The notes: a model not told the origin generated them from the sequence alone. 64,000 nucleotides of DNA from an uncultured Aquimarina sp. (GCF_947496855.1 NZ_CANMED010000002.1:62001-126000), one strand, 5' to 3'. Shown: positions 10,172-21,383, counted from the stretch's first letter. Program-made: numbers and translations.

Positions 10172-10204
10172 AAAAAAATCCGCTATACAGTGTACAACGG
10201 ATTT
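10172..10204 (-). terminator. Probable terminator of gyrB
   Basis: AAATCCG (10176-10182) and CGGATTT (10198-10204) flank a 15-nt loop, with an A-run on the left that reads as a T-run in the leftward transcript leaving gyrB. Confidence 0.65.
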
Positions 10205-10233
10205 CATTCTAAATTATTTAGTAACACTTATTA

Positions 10234-12686
<2,453 letters not shown>

Positions 12687-13826
12687 ATGAAAACTAAAAA
12701 TTTAATGAATTTCGGTAAAGCTGCTTTCATCTGCTTAGGGCTTTTAGCAAGCTCTTGTACGAACGAAGATTTTGAAGAGTCAGAACAAATTGACAATATC
12801 CAACTAGAAAAAAAATCTTTTCTTGGGGAAGCTATATATGTAGAGTCCATTGGTAATGGGGAATATATTGCTGGTGATGTGATCTATAATGAAAGCATGT
12901 TCGACAATGGTGATTTTGATTTTAATTCTGTTCCTGGAGAAGTTGAAAAACTAGGACTAGCTCCTGGAGTAACAAAATGGCCTAATAACACAATTATCTA
13001 TGTTTTAAGTAGTAATTTAACTTCTAACCAAAGACAGGTTACTCTAGAATCTATAGAGCAATGGTCTTCTAAAACTAATATCAAGTTTAAAGAACGAACG
13101 AATGAAAGCTATTATGTTACCATTAGAAATAATGGAGACAATTGTAATTGTGCAAATGCTAGTTTAGGAGTTCAAGGAACTAGAGGAACTATTAATATGG
13201 GAGTTAGAACTGGAACTGGAGTTATGACCCACGAGATAGGACATACACTTGGATACTTACACGAACAAAATAGAAGCGATAGAGATCAATTTGTACGAAT
13301 TTTCCCTGAAAACATACAAAATGGTGCTATCAGTCAATTTAGAATTAGTAGTAACTCTGTAAACCCTGGGGCTTTTGATGTACAATCTATAATGATTTAC
13401 AGTAGTTTTACATTTAGTAAGAACGGACAACCAGTAATGCTTGAATTAGATGGAACTCGTATTCCTTTTAACGGTAGACTATCTGCTGGAGATATTGCTG
13501 GCACTAATTTACTATACCCTGGTGGAGATGGCGGTGGTGATGGAAACGATATATGCGAAGGAATTGAAGAATGGTCTCGTAACATTCGATACAATGTAGG
13601 CGATAAAGTTACTTACCAAGGATTTCTATATGAAAGAGATTTTAATAGCTGGAATCAGATTGGGAAGTGTGGTGATACCCAAACAGCAGATATTTGTGAA
13701 GGTATTGACGCTTACAGCAGTAACAGGAATTATTCTCCTGGTAATCAGGTAACGTACAACGGTTCTTTATACACACTACAAGACAATAGAAGATGGTCTA
13801 ACCAAGGTCGTTGCGGAAGTAATTAA
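12687..13826 (+). CDS. Astacin-like (M12A) zinc metalloprotease lipoprotein with two chitin-binding-type modules
   Basis: 379 residues. A lipoprotein signal peptide (FICLGLLASSC) ends at Cys24. The zinc site HEIGHTLGYLHEQNRSDRD starts at His182, matching HExxHxxGxxHE, and SIMIYSS fits the Met-turn SIMHY with Ile-Tyr in place of His-Tyr spacing. After a GGDGGGDGND linker there are two repeats of a CBM5/12-like fold (W-x-x-x-x-x-Y-x-x-G-x-x-V-x-Y-x-G-x-L-Y), each ending near a GRCG or GKCG. An extracellular flavastacin-like protease, probably targeted to polysaccharide or chitinous material (inference). It ends at a strong bidirectional terminator. Confidence 0.9.
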   Translation: MKTKNLMNFGKAAFICLGLLASSCTNEDFEESEQIDNIQLEKKSFLGEAIYVESIGNGEYIAGDVIYNESMFDNGDFDFNSVPGEVEKLGLAPGVTKWPNNTIIYVLSSNLTSNQRQVTLESIEQWSSKTNIKFKERTNESYYVTIRNNGDNCNCANASLGVQGTRGTINMGVRTGTGVMTHEIGHTLGYLHEQNRSDRDQFVRIFPENIQNGAISQFRISSNSVNPGAFDVQSIMIYSSFTFSKNGQPVMLELDGTRIPFNGRLSAGDIAGTNLLYPGGDGGGDGNDICEGIEEWSRNIRYNVGDKVTYQGFLYERDFNSWNQIGKCGDTQTADICEGIDAYSSNRNYSPGNQVTYNGSLYTLQDNRRWSNQGRCGSN

Positions 13827-13856
13827 ACTATATTGTTCCAATAAAATTATACAAAA

Positions 13857-13885
13857 AAAACCCTGAGAAATTTTCTCAGGGTTTT
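13857..13885. terminator. Bidirectional terminator between astacin gene and asnB
   Basis: AAAACCCTGAGAAA is followed almost directly by its reverse complement TTTCTCAGGGTTTT, with A/T runs on both sides, so it serves both convergent genes. Confidence 0.9.
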
Positions 13886-13952
13886 CACATCTCAATTAAC
13901 TCAACTTTCAGCGACTCAAGCTGAAATCTTTAAATTTCTTCGATATACTATT

Positions 13953-15638
13953 TTATTGAACAACTTCTCCTAATAGGTAAGCATCATCATGAACATTTGC
14001 CACTGCTCTCCCACTTGGGTCATTCATATTCTTAAAAGCCTCATCCCATTCTAAAGCAATTTTTGTACTGCATGCCACAGATGGCTCTTGTGGAACACTT
14101 AATGCTGCAGCATCACTAGGAAAATGACCTTCGAATATAGTTCTGTAATAAAATTCTTCTTTATTTTGTGGTGTTTGAATCGGGAACCTGAAATGCGCAT
14201 TTGACATTTGTTCATCTGTCACTTCCGTCTCTACCACCTCTTTTAATGTATCAATCCAACTATACCCTACTCCATCAGAGAATTGTTCTTTTTGTCTCCA
14301 AGCTACACTTTCTGGTAAATAAGATTCAAAAGCTTTACGAATTACCCACTTCTCCATTCGTTCTCCATTAATCATTTTATCCTGTGGATTAATACGCATT
14401 GCGACATCCATGAATTCTTTATCCAAAAAAGGGACTCTTCCTTCTATTCCCCAAGCTGCCAAAGATTTATTAGCTCGTAAACAGTCATACATATGAAGTT
14501 TATCCAATTTACGAACTGTTTCCTCGTGAAACTCTTGTGCATTCGGTGCTTTATGGAAATACAGGTAACCACCAAAAATTTCATCCGCACCTTCACCAGA
14601 AAGAACCATTTTCACTCCCATAGATTTTATCACCCTAGCCATCAAATACATCGGCGTTGATGCTCTAATCGTAGTAATATCATATGTTTCTAAGTTATAA
14701 ATTACATCCTTAATAGCATCTAACCCTTCCTGAATAGTAAATTTGATCTCATGATGTATTGTTCCTATATGATCAGCCACTTTTTGTGCAGCAGCAAGAT
14801 CTGGCGACCCTTCTAACCCTACAGAAAAAGAATGTAATTGTGGCCACCAGGCTTCTTTGGTATCACCCGATTCCACTCTTTTCTCAGAGTATTTCTTAGC
14901 TATCGCTGATGTCACTGAAGAATCTAAACCTCCAGATAACAATACTCCATATGGCACATCAGACATTAGTTGCCTATGTACAGCAGCTTCTAGAGCATCT
15001 CTTAATTCATCAATACTTGTTTCGTTATCTTTTACCGCATCAAAATCCGACCAATCTCTGATATACCATTTTGTTAATTCTCCACTCTTACTATCTAAGT
15101 AATGTCCTGGTGGAAACAATTCTATCTTAGCACAAACTCCTTCTAAAGCTTTTAACTCTGATGCCACATAAAAAGTCCCATTTTGATCCCAACCCATATA
15201 TAAGGGGATAACACCCATATGATCCCTCGCAATTAAATATGAATCTTTCTCTGCATCATAAAGTGCAAACGCAAAAATACCGTTTAGATCATCTAAAAAA
15301 TCAGTCCCCTTCTCCTTATATAAAGCTAAAATAACTTCGCAATCAGACTCCGTTTGAAAACTATATTTACCTTCAAACTCCTTACGGATTTCCCCGTGAT
15401 TATATATCTCACCATTAGCTGCTAACACTAACTTCTTGTCCTCGCTAAACAAAGGTTGTTTACCCGATACAGGATCAACTATTGCCAATCTTTCATGAGC
15501 CAAGATTGCTTTTTCATCAGAATAAATACCACTCCAATCTGGACCTCTATGACGTATCCTCTTTGACATCTCTAATAACTGAGGTCTTAACACCTCTGCT
15601 TTTTCTTTTAATTCAAAAGCGCAAACTATTCCACACAT
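13953..15638 (-). CDS. asnB: Asparagine synthetase B (glutamine-hydrolysing)
   Basis: A longer frame reaches 15677, but the ATG at 15638 places Cys at position 2 (MCGIV), the obligatory N-terminal nucleophile of class II glutamine amidotransferases, so this start is certain. The enzyme makes asparagine from aspartate, ATP and glutamine. The glutaminase half shows RHRGPDWSG, NGEIYNH and SESDCEVI-like TESDCEV; the synthetase half has the PP-loop SGGLDSS near residue 234, and VLSGEGADEIFGGYLYF. 561 residues, normal length. Convergent with the astacin gene, sharing its terminator. Confidence 0.96.
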   Translation of the reverse strand: MCGIVCAFELKEKAEVLRPQLLEMSKRIRHRGPDWSGIYSDEKAILAHERLAIVDPVSGKQPLFSEDKKLVLAANGEIYNHGEIRKEFEGKYSFQTESDCEVILALYKEKGTDFLDDLNGIFAFALYDAEKDSYLIARDHMGVIPLYMGWDQNGTFYVASELKALEGVCAKIELFPPGHYLDSKSGELTKWYIRDWSDFDAVKDNETSIDELRDALEAAVHRQLMSDVPYGVLLSGGLDSSVTSAIAKKYSEKRVESGDTKEAWWPQLHSFSVGLEGSPDLAAAQKVADHIGTIHHEIKFTIQEGLDAIKDVIYNLETYDITTIRASTPMYLMARVIKSMGVKMVLSGEGADEIFGGYLYFHKAPNAQEFHEETVRKLDKLHMYDCLRANKSLAAWGIEGRVPFLDKEFMDVAMRINPQDKMINGERMEKWVIRKAFESYLPESVAWRQKEQFSDGVGYSWIDTLKEVVETEVTDEQMSNAHFRFPIQTPQNKEEFYYRTIFEGHFPSDAAALSVPQEPSVACSTKIALEWDEAFKNMNDPSGRAVANVHDDAYLLGEVVQ

Positions 15639-15896
15639 ATTTTTCTTTTCTATTAATTGAGAAGTCAAATATGGCATTATAGTTACATTATTTAAACATA
15701 AAAGCCATTATTAGTTACAAATTTAAATAAAAAAAATACTATTAGTTTCAAAAAATAACTACAAACATTAAAAATACATACTAAAACTATCAACTTGTTA
15801 TTTAACTCTTTTAACAGAATTTAATGAGAGGATTAACATTTCCCATGTATGTTCCTATATATCTTTACGACAATTAAGAAAATAAAATCACGAATT

Positions 15897-16430
15897 ATGA
15901 AAAAATCACTCTTACTGGCAGTTATAATGTTTTTAGGAACTGTAACTAGCATGAATGCTCAGAAATTTGCAGGAATGCAGAAAAGCCCAACAGATATTTC
16001 TTATGCAAAAGCTGATAGGAATGCTAAACCTGATATCAAGGTAATTTATAGCAGACCACAGAAAAAAGGAAGAACTATGTTAGGTGATAAGGTTCCTTAC
16101 GGGAAAGTTTGGAGAACAGGGGCTGATGAAGCTACTGAAATAAAACTTTTTAAGGACACGAAATTAGGCGATGGAGTAGTAAAAGCCGGAACTTATTCTT
16201 TGTTTACAATACCTGGAGAAAAAGAATGGACCATCATTTTAAACTCTGATCTGGACGTATGGGGCGCCTATACTTATGATGAAAGTAAAGATGTAGCCAG
16301 AATTAAAGTTCCAGTAGGAAAAGGTGACGAATTAGAAGCGTTTTCTATTGCTTTCAAAAAAGTAGATAAAGGATATCACATGGTACTAGGATGGGAAACG
16401 ACTAGATTAGAAGTTCCTTTCTACAACTAA
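15897..16430 (+). CDS. DUF2911 family exported protein
   Basis: The first in-frame ATG is at 15849, but the ATG at 15897 gives a standard signal peptide (KKSLLLAVIMFLGTVTSMNA), so it is chosen (177 residues). The mature part has the DUF2911 signatures IKVIYSRPQKKGRTMLG, PYGKVWRTGADEATEI, and the GTYSLFTIPGEKEWTIILN strand pair. A small secreted or periplasmic beta protein of unknown function that is common in Bacteroidota. It ends at a terminator that separates it from the leftward small-peptide cluster. Confidence 0.85.
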   Translation: MKKSLLLAVIMFLGTVTSMNAQKFAGMQKSPTDISYAKADRNAKPDIKVIYSRPQKKGRTMLGDKVPYGKVWRTGADEATEIKLFKDTKLGDGVVKAGTYSLFTIPGEKEWTIILNSDLDVWGAYTYDESKDVARIKVPVGKGDELEAFSIAFKKVDKGYHMVLGWETTRLEVPFYN

Positions 16431-16456
16431 ATCGATAACATACTAAACTAAAAGTA

Positions 16457-16494
16457 AAACGAGGTTAAAATCAATTAACCTCGTTTCTATTTTT
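16457..16494. terminator. Terminator after DUF2911 gene
   Basis: AAACGAGGTTAA (16457-16468) pairs perfectly with TTAACCTCGTTT (16475-16486), 6-nt loop, followed by a T-rich tail. It can also stop leftward transcripts from the peptide gene at 16545. Confidence 0.9.
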
Positions 16495-16544
16495 TTAATT
16501 TACCTTTTGACTAAAAAGGTATAATTATTTCACTGAAATAATAA

Positions 16545-16643
16545 CTATCTGTGAATAGCGTTACTAGACGCTCCTGGTAATTCTTTAAGAAAGTCCATGA
16601 CAATCCTAAAAGTTAATCTGAATTTAGTGTAAAATAGCCCCAT
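16545..16643 (-). CDS. Small peptide, 32 aa, copy 1 of a three-member family
   Basis: ATG at 16643, TAG ending at 16545, 32 codons. It aligns without gaps with two other 32-codon ORFs at 16907-17005 and 17461-17559. Shared residues in all three are M1, F4, Y5, F18, K20, E21, L22, P23, A25, S26, S27 and I30. The tail is FLKELPGASSNAIHR. Compared with copy 2, 10 of the 11 differing codons in this tail are synonymous, which shows selection on the peptide. It starts MGLFYT, has a basic middle (KFRLTFR) and no signal peptide or double-glycine leader. A weak -7 box (TATATTG, 16668-16674) lies upstream. Function unknown. Confidence 0.72.
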   Translation of the reverse strand: MGLFYTKFRLTFRIVMDFLKELPGASSNAIHR

Positions 16644-16667
16644 AATATTTCCAATTTAATTGTTTAC

Positions 16668-16674
16668 AATATAA
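16668..16674 (-). promoter_or_regulatory. Possible -7 box of peptide copy 1
   Basis: Reads TATATTG on the minus strand, one T short of the TAnnTTTG consensus, 25 bp upstream of the ATG, with TTTTG about 20 nt further upstream. Confidence 0.35.
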
Positions 16675-16906
16675 CACCTAAAAGATTCAAAATCAACATT
16701 TTTAACAAAATACGTAAGTACTTTTAGACGTAGAGTAATGTTTGATCGATTAAAGACGTGAATTTCATTTATACTAGTAAAATCAATTCCTACATTTTCA
16801 TCGTGTTTTCTAGCAAACGATATAAATTTATTTTTGACTAAACGACAACATTACTATTCTTTCCCTTTCTAAGTTAGTCACTTTAAATTAACATCTACCA
16901 ATTTGA

Positions 16907-17005
16907 TTACCTATGGATAGCATTACTACTAGCAGAAGGCAATTCCTTCAAAAAATTCATTAATGCTTTAGCATCTATTGTCATCATACCGTAAAATAAT
17001 TTCAT
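16907..17005 (-). CDS. Small peptide, 32 aa, copy 2 of a three-member family
   Basis: ATG at 17005, TAA ending at 16907, 32 codons. It begins MKLFYG and ends FLKELPSASSNAIHR, identical to copy 1 in 14 of the last 15 residues while most third codon positions differ. A perfect Bacteroidota -7 box, TATATTTG, lies at 17039-17032, 27 nt upstream of the start, giving a leader of about 20 nt. Three AGACATAA repeats (17092, 17113, 17121) lie about 53 bp upstream of that box. The residues form a likely amphipathic helix in the middle followed by a small-residue turn. No known family recognised. Confidence 0.78.
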   Translation of the reverse strand: MKLFYGMMTIDAKALMNFLKELPSASSNAIHR

Positions 17006-17031
17006 AATTGTTTGATTTTTAATTTGTTATG

Positions 17032-17039
17032 CAAATATA
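17032..17039 (-). promoter_or_regulatory. -7 box of peptide copy 2
   Basis: TATATTTG on the minus strand, a perfect TAnnTTTG, 27 nt before the ATG at 17005. Confidence 0.65.
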
Positions 17040-17381
17040 AATCGCTATTTGATATGATTAAAAAAAATTAACATATAGAAATTCAAATTTTAGACATAAA
17101 ATCATCTATATCAGACATAAAGACATAATCAGATATCTTTATGTTAAATTATGAAGAATTATCCTACAGGCAAGAATACGAAACAAGGGGATTTATACCC
17201 CTGTTTTTTAAGCTATTAAGAGTCAACATTATTCCTAAAGAAAGATATTAGATTAAAACATACCATTTGTGAACGCCAAATACACGTCATAAACATTAGA
17301 AGATTTTGAATTTTGAGAATTTATCAATTATTCCTAAATAACAGAGTAATTAAAAAAATGTAGAATAGTAAAGTACATATA

Positions 17382-17412
17382 AAAAGGGATTATCTGAATG
17401 ATAATCCCTTTT
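17382..17412. terminator. Terminator downstream of peptide copy 3
   Basis: AAAAGGGATTATC (17382-17394) and GATAATCCCTTTT (17400-17412) form a perfect 13-bp stem with a 5-nt loop. It lies 49 bp past the stop of copy 3 and separates it from copies 1 and 2, so the copies look like separate transcription units. Confidence 0.85.
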
Positions 17413-17460
17413 ACAATTTTATGAAATACATAGAATTTGGGTTTTATGTATTATAAATAA

Positions 17461-17559
17461 TTAATGTCTTATTACATGGCTTGAAGCAGAAGGCAATTCC
17501 TTAATAAAGCTTATAACAGACTTAAATTGCGAACTTAAAATAGTGTAAAAATTTCTCAT
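17461..17559 (-). CDS. Small peptide, 32 aa, copy 3 of a three-member family
   Basis: ATG at 17559, TAA ending at 17461, again exactly 32 codons. Starts MRNFYT and ends FIKELPSASSHVIRH, the most diverged copy but with the same length and the same invariant positions as copies 1 and 2. It has its own perfect -7 box TATATTTG (17620-17613) 54 nt upstream and a strong terminator downstream. It lies about 280 bp downstream of the end of queE, which is on the same strand. Unknown function; candidates are a secreted signal, a bacteriocin or a small membrane-active peptide, none supported beyond size and repetition. Confidence 0.72.
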   Translation of the reverse strand: MRNFYTILSSQFKSVISFIKELPSASSHVIRH

Positions 17560-17612
17560 AGTATCTTGTTTTAGATTATTTACATAAAATTAACAACTAC
17601 TTTAATGATTAT

Positions 17613-17620
17613 CAAATATA
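17613..17620 (-). promoter_or_regulatory. -7 box of peptide copy 3
   Basis: TATATTTG on the minus strand, identical to the box of copy 2, 54 nt upstream of the ATG at 17559. Confidence 0.6.
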
Positions 17621-17838
17621 TATGTTAAAAAATATTTATTTTTGACAAAAAAACGCGTAACATCGATTAAAAACTACTAACGAAAAAAGACCAATCAAAT
17701 CTAGTAGTCTTATTCTTACTTTTAATAACATGGAACAAAGGAATATTCCCCTTATTTCTATGGCTAAACCGTAAATTACTGAAAATCAATTTTTTAATTG
17801 TCTTAAAAAACTAAAAAACCGTAATCAAAATATGTTAA

Positions 17839-18468
17839 TTAAGGAATATTCAGGTACTTATGAGTCTGTAATGACACCTTCCATTTAGGATTTTCCATTA
17901 CATAATTTACTATTAATGGAATTATCTTATCTCTAACACTCCATTCAGGTTGTAGATACAACACACAATTGTCAGAAACTTGTGCTGCTTGTTCTTCTGC
18001 AAAATCAAAATCACTTTTATTGTAGATAATGCACTTTAGCTCATGAGCTTCACTATATATTTCCTGTTTAGGAAGTTTTACTTTTTTTGGTGACAGACAT
18101 ATCCAATCCCAATGACCAGTTAGTGGATACGCGCCTGATGTTTCGATATGGGTTTTAGCACCTTTCTTTTTTAACCCTTTGGTTAGCTCTGTCATATCCC
18201 AAGTCAATGGTTCTCCGCCTGTAACAACCACTACATTACTATATTTTACTGCATTCTCCACAATAATATCCGTTGTAGTAGGTGGATGCAACTCTGCGTT
18301 CCAGCTCTCTTTTACATCACACCAATGACATCCAACATCACAGCCACCAATTCTTACAAAATAAGCAGCAGTACCTTTATGATACCCTTCTCCTTGTATG
18401 GTATAAAATTCTTCCATAAGCGGAAGCATCTTACCCTCATTCACCAATTTCTCTGTACTTTCTTGCAT
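17839..18468 (-). CDS. queE: 7-carboxy-7-deazaguanine synthase
   Basis: 209 residues. A small radical SAM enzyme that turns 6-carboxytetrahydropterin into 7-carboxy-7-deazaguanine in queuosine biosynthesis. EEFYTIQGEGYHKGTAAYFV is the QueE start motif, CDVGCHWC (near residues 43-50) is the Cx3Cx2C cluster-binding motif, VVVTGGEPLTW is the SAM-binding GGEP motif, and HIETSGAY follows. C-terminal LQPEWS fits the family. The preferred start is the ATG at 18468. No other queuosine gene is adjacent. Confidence 0.95.
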   Translation of the reverse strand: MQESTEKLVNEGKMLPLMEEFYTIQGEGYHKGTAAYFVRIGGCDVGCHWCDVKESWNAELHPPTTTDIIVENAVKYSNVVVVTGGEPLTWDMTELTKGLKKKGAKTHIETSGAYPLTGHWDWICLSPKKVKLPKQEIYSEAHELKCIIYNKSDFDFAEEQAAQVSDNCVLYLQPEWSVRDKIIPLIVNYVMENPKWKVSLQTHKYLNIP

Positions 18469-18603
18469 AAGGCTGCAAAGGTAGATAATAAATTACGAAA
18501 GATGAATGACGAATTACGAATCTTAAAATAAGATTACTTAGTCCTAAAATTTACATAGAATTTGATTTTAAATAAAATACAAAATCCAAATTGTATGTAA
18601 ATT

Positions 18604-19059
18604 TTATTCAGACCTGACTGCTACACATTCTATTTCGATCTTTGCTCCTACTGCTAAACCTTTAGCCGCAAAGGTAGTTCTCGCCGGTTTTTGAGGAAAG
18701 TAGGTCTTATAAATCTCATTAAACGCAGCAAAATCTTTTATGTCCGCAAGTATAACTGTACACTTAACCACATTATTCATCTCCATATCATGCTGCTTTA
18801 GAACGGCTTTAATATTTTCAAGAGTTTGTTTTGTTTCCTCTGCGATACCTCCAACTACTAATTTACGTGTTGAATGATCCATTCCTATCTGACCAGAAAG
18901 AAAATATAAATCTCCCACTTGTACAGCATCAGAAAATGGAGCATTAACCTTCTTAGGTTCATGAGTATTATGAAAAATGATGGGAGTTTTAGAATCAGAA
19001 CTATTATTACAGCTAAACAAAAAGGCAACAAAAATTATTAATAAATATATCTTTTTCAT
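18604..19059 (-). CDS. RidA/YjgF-family protein with lipoprotein signal
   Basis: 151 residues. The C-terminal 120 are a complete RidA domain: PFSDAVQVGDLYFLSGQIG, ETKQTLENIKAVLKQHDM, PARTTFAAKGLAVGAKIEIE with the conserved Arg that binds the imine substrate carboxylate and the Glu near the end. RidA proteins deaminate reactive 2-imino acids in the cytoplasm. Here a lipoprotein signal peptide (YLLIIFVAFLFSCNN) precedes the domain, so the protein should be anchored in the periplasm or outer membrane, which is unusual. Divergent from the HerA-like gene. Confidence 0.88.
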   Translation of the reverse strand: MKKIYLLIIFVAFLFSCNNSSDSKTPIIFHNTHEPKKVNAPFSDAVQVGDLYFLSGQIGMDHSTRKLVVGGIAEETKQTLENIKAVLKQHDMEMNNVVKCTVILADIKDFAAFNEIYKTYFPQKPARTTFAAKGLAVGAKIEIECVAVRSE

Positions 19060-19218
19060 TATATAAGGAGGTTAATGATTTATAACACATAAAAATAAAC
19101 TATAATTTTCCACAGCTCTACTTATTGATTTAAAAATTATAAATTTACCCAAAACAAAATCACATTCATTTCGATAGAATACGTAAGATTCCTATTTTTA
19201 TCAAAATTTATATCAACT

Positions 19219-20754
19219 ATGAGTAGTAATCAGGATTTTTTTGATCATATAAATAAAGGATATACTACCAAAGGTGATTTTATCGCCTTAGGTGCAGCAA
19301 TGCATAATGGAGAGACCGTAACAAATGCTCACGTCAAGATTCCACTGAAAACATTAAATAGACATGGACTTATTGCGGGCGCTACTGGAACCGGTAAAAC
19401 TAAAACATTACAAGTTCTTGCAGAGAATCTAAGTGAAAAAGGCATCCCCGTTCTTCTTATGGATATCAAAGGAGATCTTAGTGGAATAGCAGCCGCTAGT
19501 CCAGGTCATCCAAAAATTAATGACCGACATGAAAAAATAGGAATTCCATTCACAGCAAAAGATTTTCCCGTAGAAATTCTTTCATTATCAGAACAAGATG
19601 GAGTTCGACTTAGAGCAACTGTAAGTGAATTCGGCCCAGTTTTGTTTTCCAGAATACTAGATGTCACTGAAACACAAGCTGGTATTATTTCTATTATTTT
19701 TAAATATTGTGATGATAACAAATTACCATTATTAGATTTAAAAGATCTAAAAAAGGTACTTCAGTTCGCGACTCGTGAGGGGAAATCAGCATTAGAAAAA
19801 GATTATGGAAGAATTTCTACAGCATCTACAGGTTCTATACTTCGTAAAATAGTAGCGTTAGAACAACAAGGAGCAGATGCATTTTTTGGAGAACGATCTT
19901 TTGATGTACAAGACTTATGCAGAGTTGATGATGATGGTAGAGGCTTTATAAACATCTTAAGATTAACGGATATCCAAGATAGACCAAAACTATTTTCTAC
20001 ATTTATGCTTAGTCTTCTGGCGGAGGTATATAGTACGTTTCCGGAACAAGGAGATAGCGGAAGACCTGAATTGATAATTTTCCTGGATGAGGCACATTTG
20101 ATATTTAAGCAAGCTTCTAATGCTCTTATGGATCAGATAGAAAGTATTGTAAAGTTAATACGATCTAAAGGGGTTGGTCTTTATTTTGTTACCCAGAATC
20201 CCACAGATGTGCCAGATGGTATTTTAGGTCAATTAGGACTAAAGGTACAGCATGCGCTAAGAGCTTTTACAGCAAAGGATCGTAAGGCTATTAAACTTAC
20301 GGCAGAAAACTATCCAATTTCTGAATATTATGATACTAAAGAAATACTAACATCGTTAGGTATTGGAGAAGCTTTGGTATCGGCTCTTGATGAAAAAGGT
20401 CGTCCAACACCACTTGCAGCAACTATGCTAAGAGCACCAATGAGTAGGATGGATATCCTTTCGGAAACTGAATTAAAAAAATTATTAAAAAAATCTACAC
20501 TTTCTAAGAAATATAATGAAGATATTGATAGAGAAAGTGCCTATGAAATTCTTAATAAAAAAATAGAAAAAGCTGAAGCTGAAGAAGCCAAAGCCGCTGC
20601 GAAAAAAGAACGAGAAAAACTAAATCGAAAATCATCAAATTCGCGTTCAGGAAGTAGAAGATCCAGTACTACCGAAAAAGCTGTCATCAAAGTATTGACA
20701 AGTGCTACCTTTATTAGAGGAGCTTTGGGAGTTCTAAATAAATTATTACGCTAA
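19219..20754 (+). CDS. HerA-like ATPase (DUF853 helicase-like)
   Basis: 511 residues. A FtsK/HerA superfamily P-loop ATPase of the DUF853 type. Walker A GATGTGKT at residues 54-61, Walker B LIIFLDEAHLIF near 290, then a conserved SKGVGLYFVTQNPTDVPDGI segment with a sensor Gln. The C-terminal 80 residues are a charged coiled coil (KKIEKAEAEEAKAAAKKERE) and a Ser/Arg-rich stretch before a short hydrophobic end. No NurA nuclease gene lies next to it, so a DNA-end-processing role is not supported by context. The family's function in bacteria is poorly defined. Confidence 0.9.
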   Translation: MSSNQDFFDHINKGYTTKGDFIALGAAMHNGETVTNAHVKIPLKTLNRHGLIAGATGTGKTKTLQVLAENLSEKGIPVLLMDIKGDLSGIAAASPGHPKINDRHEKIGIPFTAKDFPVEILSLSEQDGVRLRATVSEFGPVLFSRILDVTETQAGIISIIFKYCDDNKLPLLDLKDLKKVLQFATREGKSALEKDYGRISTASTGSILRKIVALEQQGADAFFGERSFDVQDLCRVDDDGRGFINILRLTDIQDRPKLFSTFMLSLLAEVYSTFPEQGDSGRPELIIFLDEAHLIFKQASNALMDQIESIVKLIRSKGVGLYFVTQNPTDVPDGILGQLGLKVQHALRAFTAKDRKAIKLTAENYPISEYYDTKEILTSLGIGEALVSALDEKGRPTPLAATMLRAPMSRMDILSETELKKLLKKSTLSKKYNEDIDRESAYEILNKKIEKAEAEEAKAAAKKEREKLNRKSSNSRSGSRRSSTTEKAVIKVLTSATFIRGALGVLNKLLR

Positions 20755-20798
20755 ATACAACACAAATCTTTGTTTAACCTTAGGATAATTAACTTATT

Positions 20799-21365
20799 AT
20801 GTCTAAAAAAATCAGTTGCCTTTTACTTATTTGTATAACGTTATTAAGTTGTAAGAATGACAAAAAGCAAGACCCTTTCGAAATTTCTTATAATCGAATA
20901 GGAAAATTAACCAATACAATAAAAATAAATCAATTAGATTCGATTTACGCAAGTGATTCTATTGTGAAAATGTCTAAAAACAGTCAATACTTAAGTGTTT
21001 CTAACACGATTGAAATTTATGAAAAAGGTGGAGTAAAACTATTAGCAATAGAACCCAGAGAAGAGAACAATCCAACATCTGTTATCGAAAGTGTTCAGAT
21101 TATCGATCCGAGATATAAAACTGTATCAGGATTATCGGTGGATGGAGTTTTTAAAGATATTAAAGACAATTACAGTATTACCAAAATTAGTAATACACTG
21201 AGTGCTGCAGTCATCTTTGTTGATAGCATACAAGCATCCATAACCATTGACAAAAAAGAATTGCCGAGCGAACTTAAGTTTAATACTGATAAAAAAATTG
21301 ATGCTTCCCAAATACCTGACTCTGCAACAATTAAGTATTTTATAATCAACTGGGATGCGAATTAA
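20799..21365 (+). CDS. Hypothetical lipoprotein
   Basis: 188 residues. Signal peptide with lipobox CLLLICITLLSCKND. The mature part is rich in beta strands and includes ISYNRIGKLTNTIKINQLDS and NTIEIYEKGGVKLLAIEPRE. No domain recognised. It starts 45 bp after the HerA-like gene and ends 19 bp before a cupin gene, so the four genes 19219-22588 are probably one operon. Confidence 0.7.
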   Translation: MSKKISCLLLICITLLSCKNDKKQDPFEISYNRIGKLTNTIKINQLDSIYASDSIVKMSKNSQYLSVSNTIEIYEKGGVKLLAIEPREENNPTSVIESVQIIDPRYKTVSGLSVDGVFKDIKDNYSITKISNTLSAAVIFVDSIQASITIDKKELPSELKFNTDKKIDASQIPDSATIKYFIINWDAN

Positions 21366-21383
21366 ATTCTGACCATTAGTCCT

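Noticed and set aside
17152-17220. 22-codon plus-strand frame followed by a bulged GGGG/CCCC hairpin near 17193-17217
   Set aside because: No similarity to the 32-aa family and no good promoter; only a possible terminator-like hairpin remains.
16457-17559. The three similar blocks as a CRISPR array or simple DNA repeats
   Set aside because: Spacing is irregular (362 and 554 bp), DNA identity is moderate, and similarity is stronger at protein level than at DNA level.
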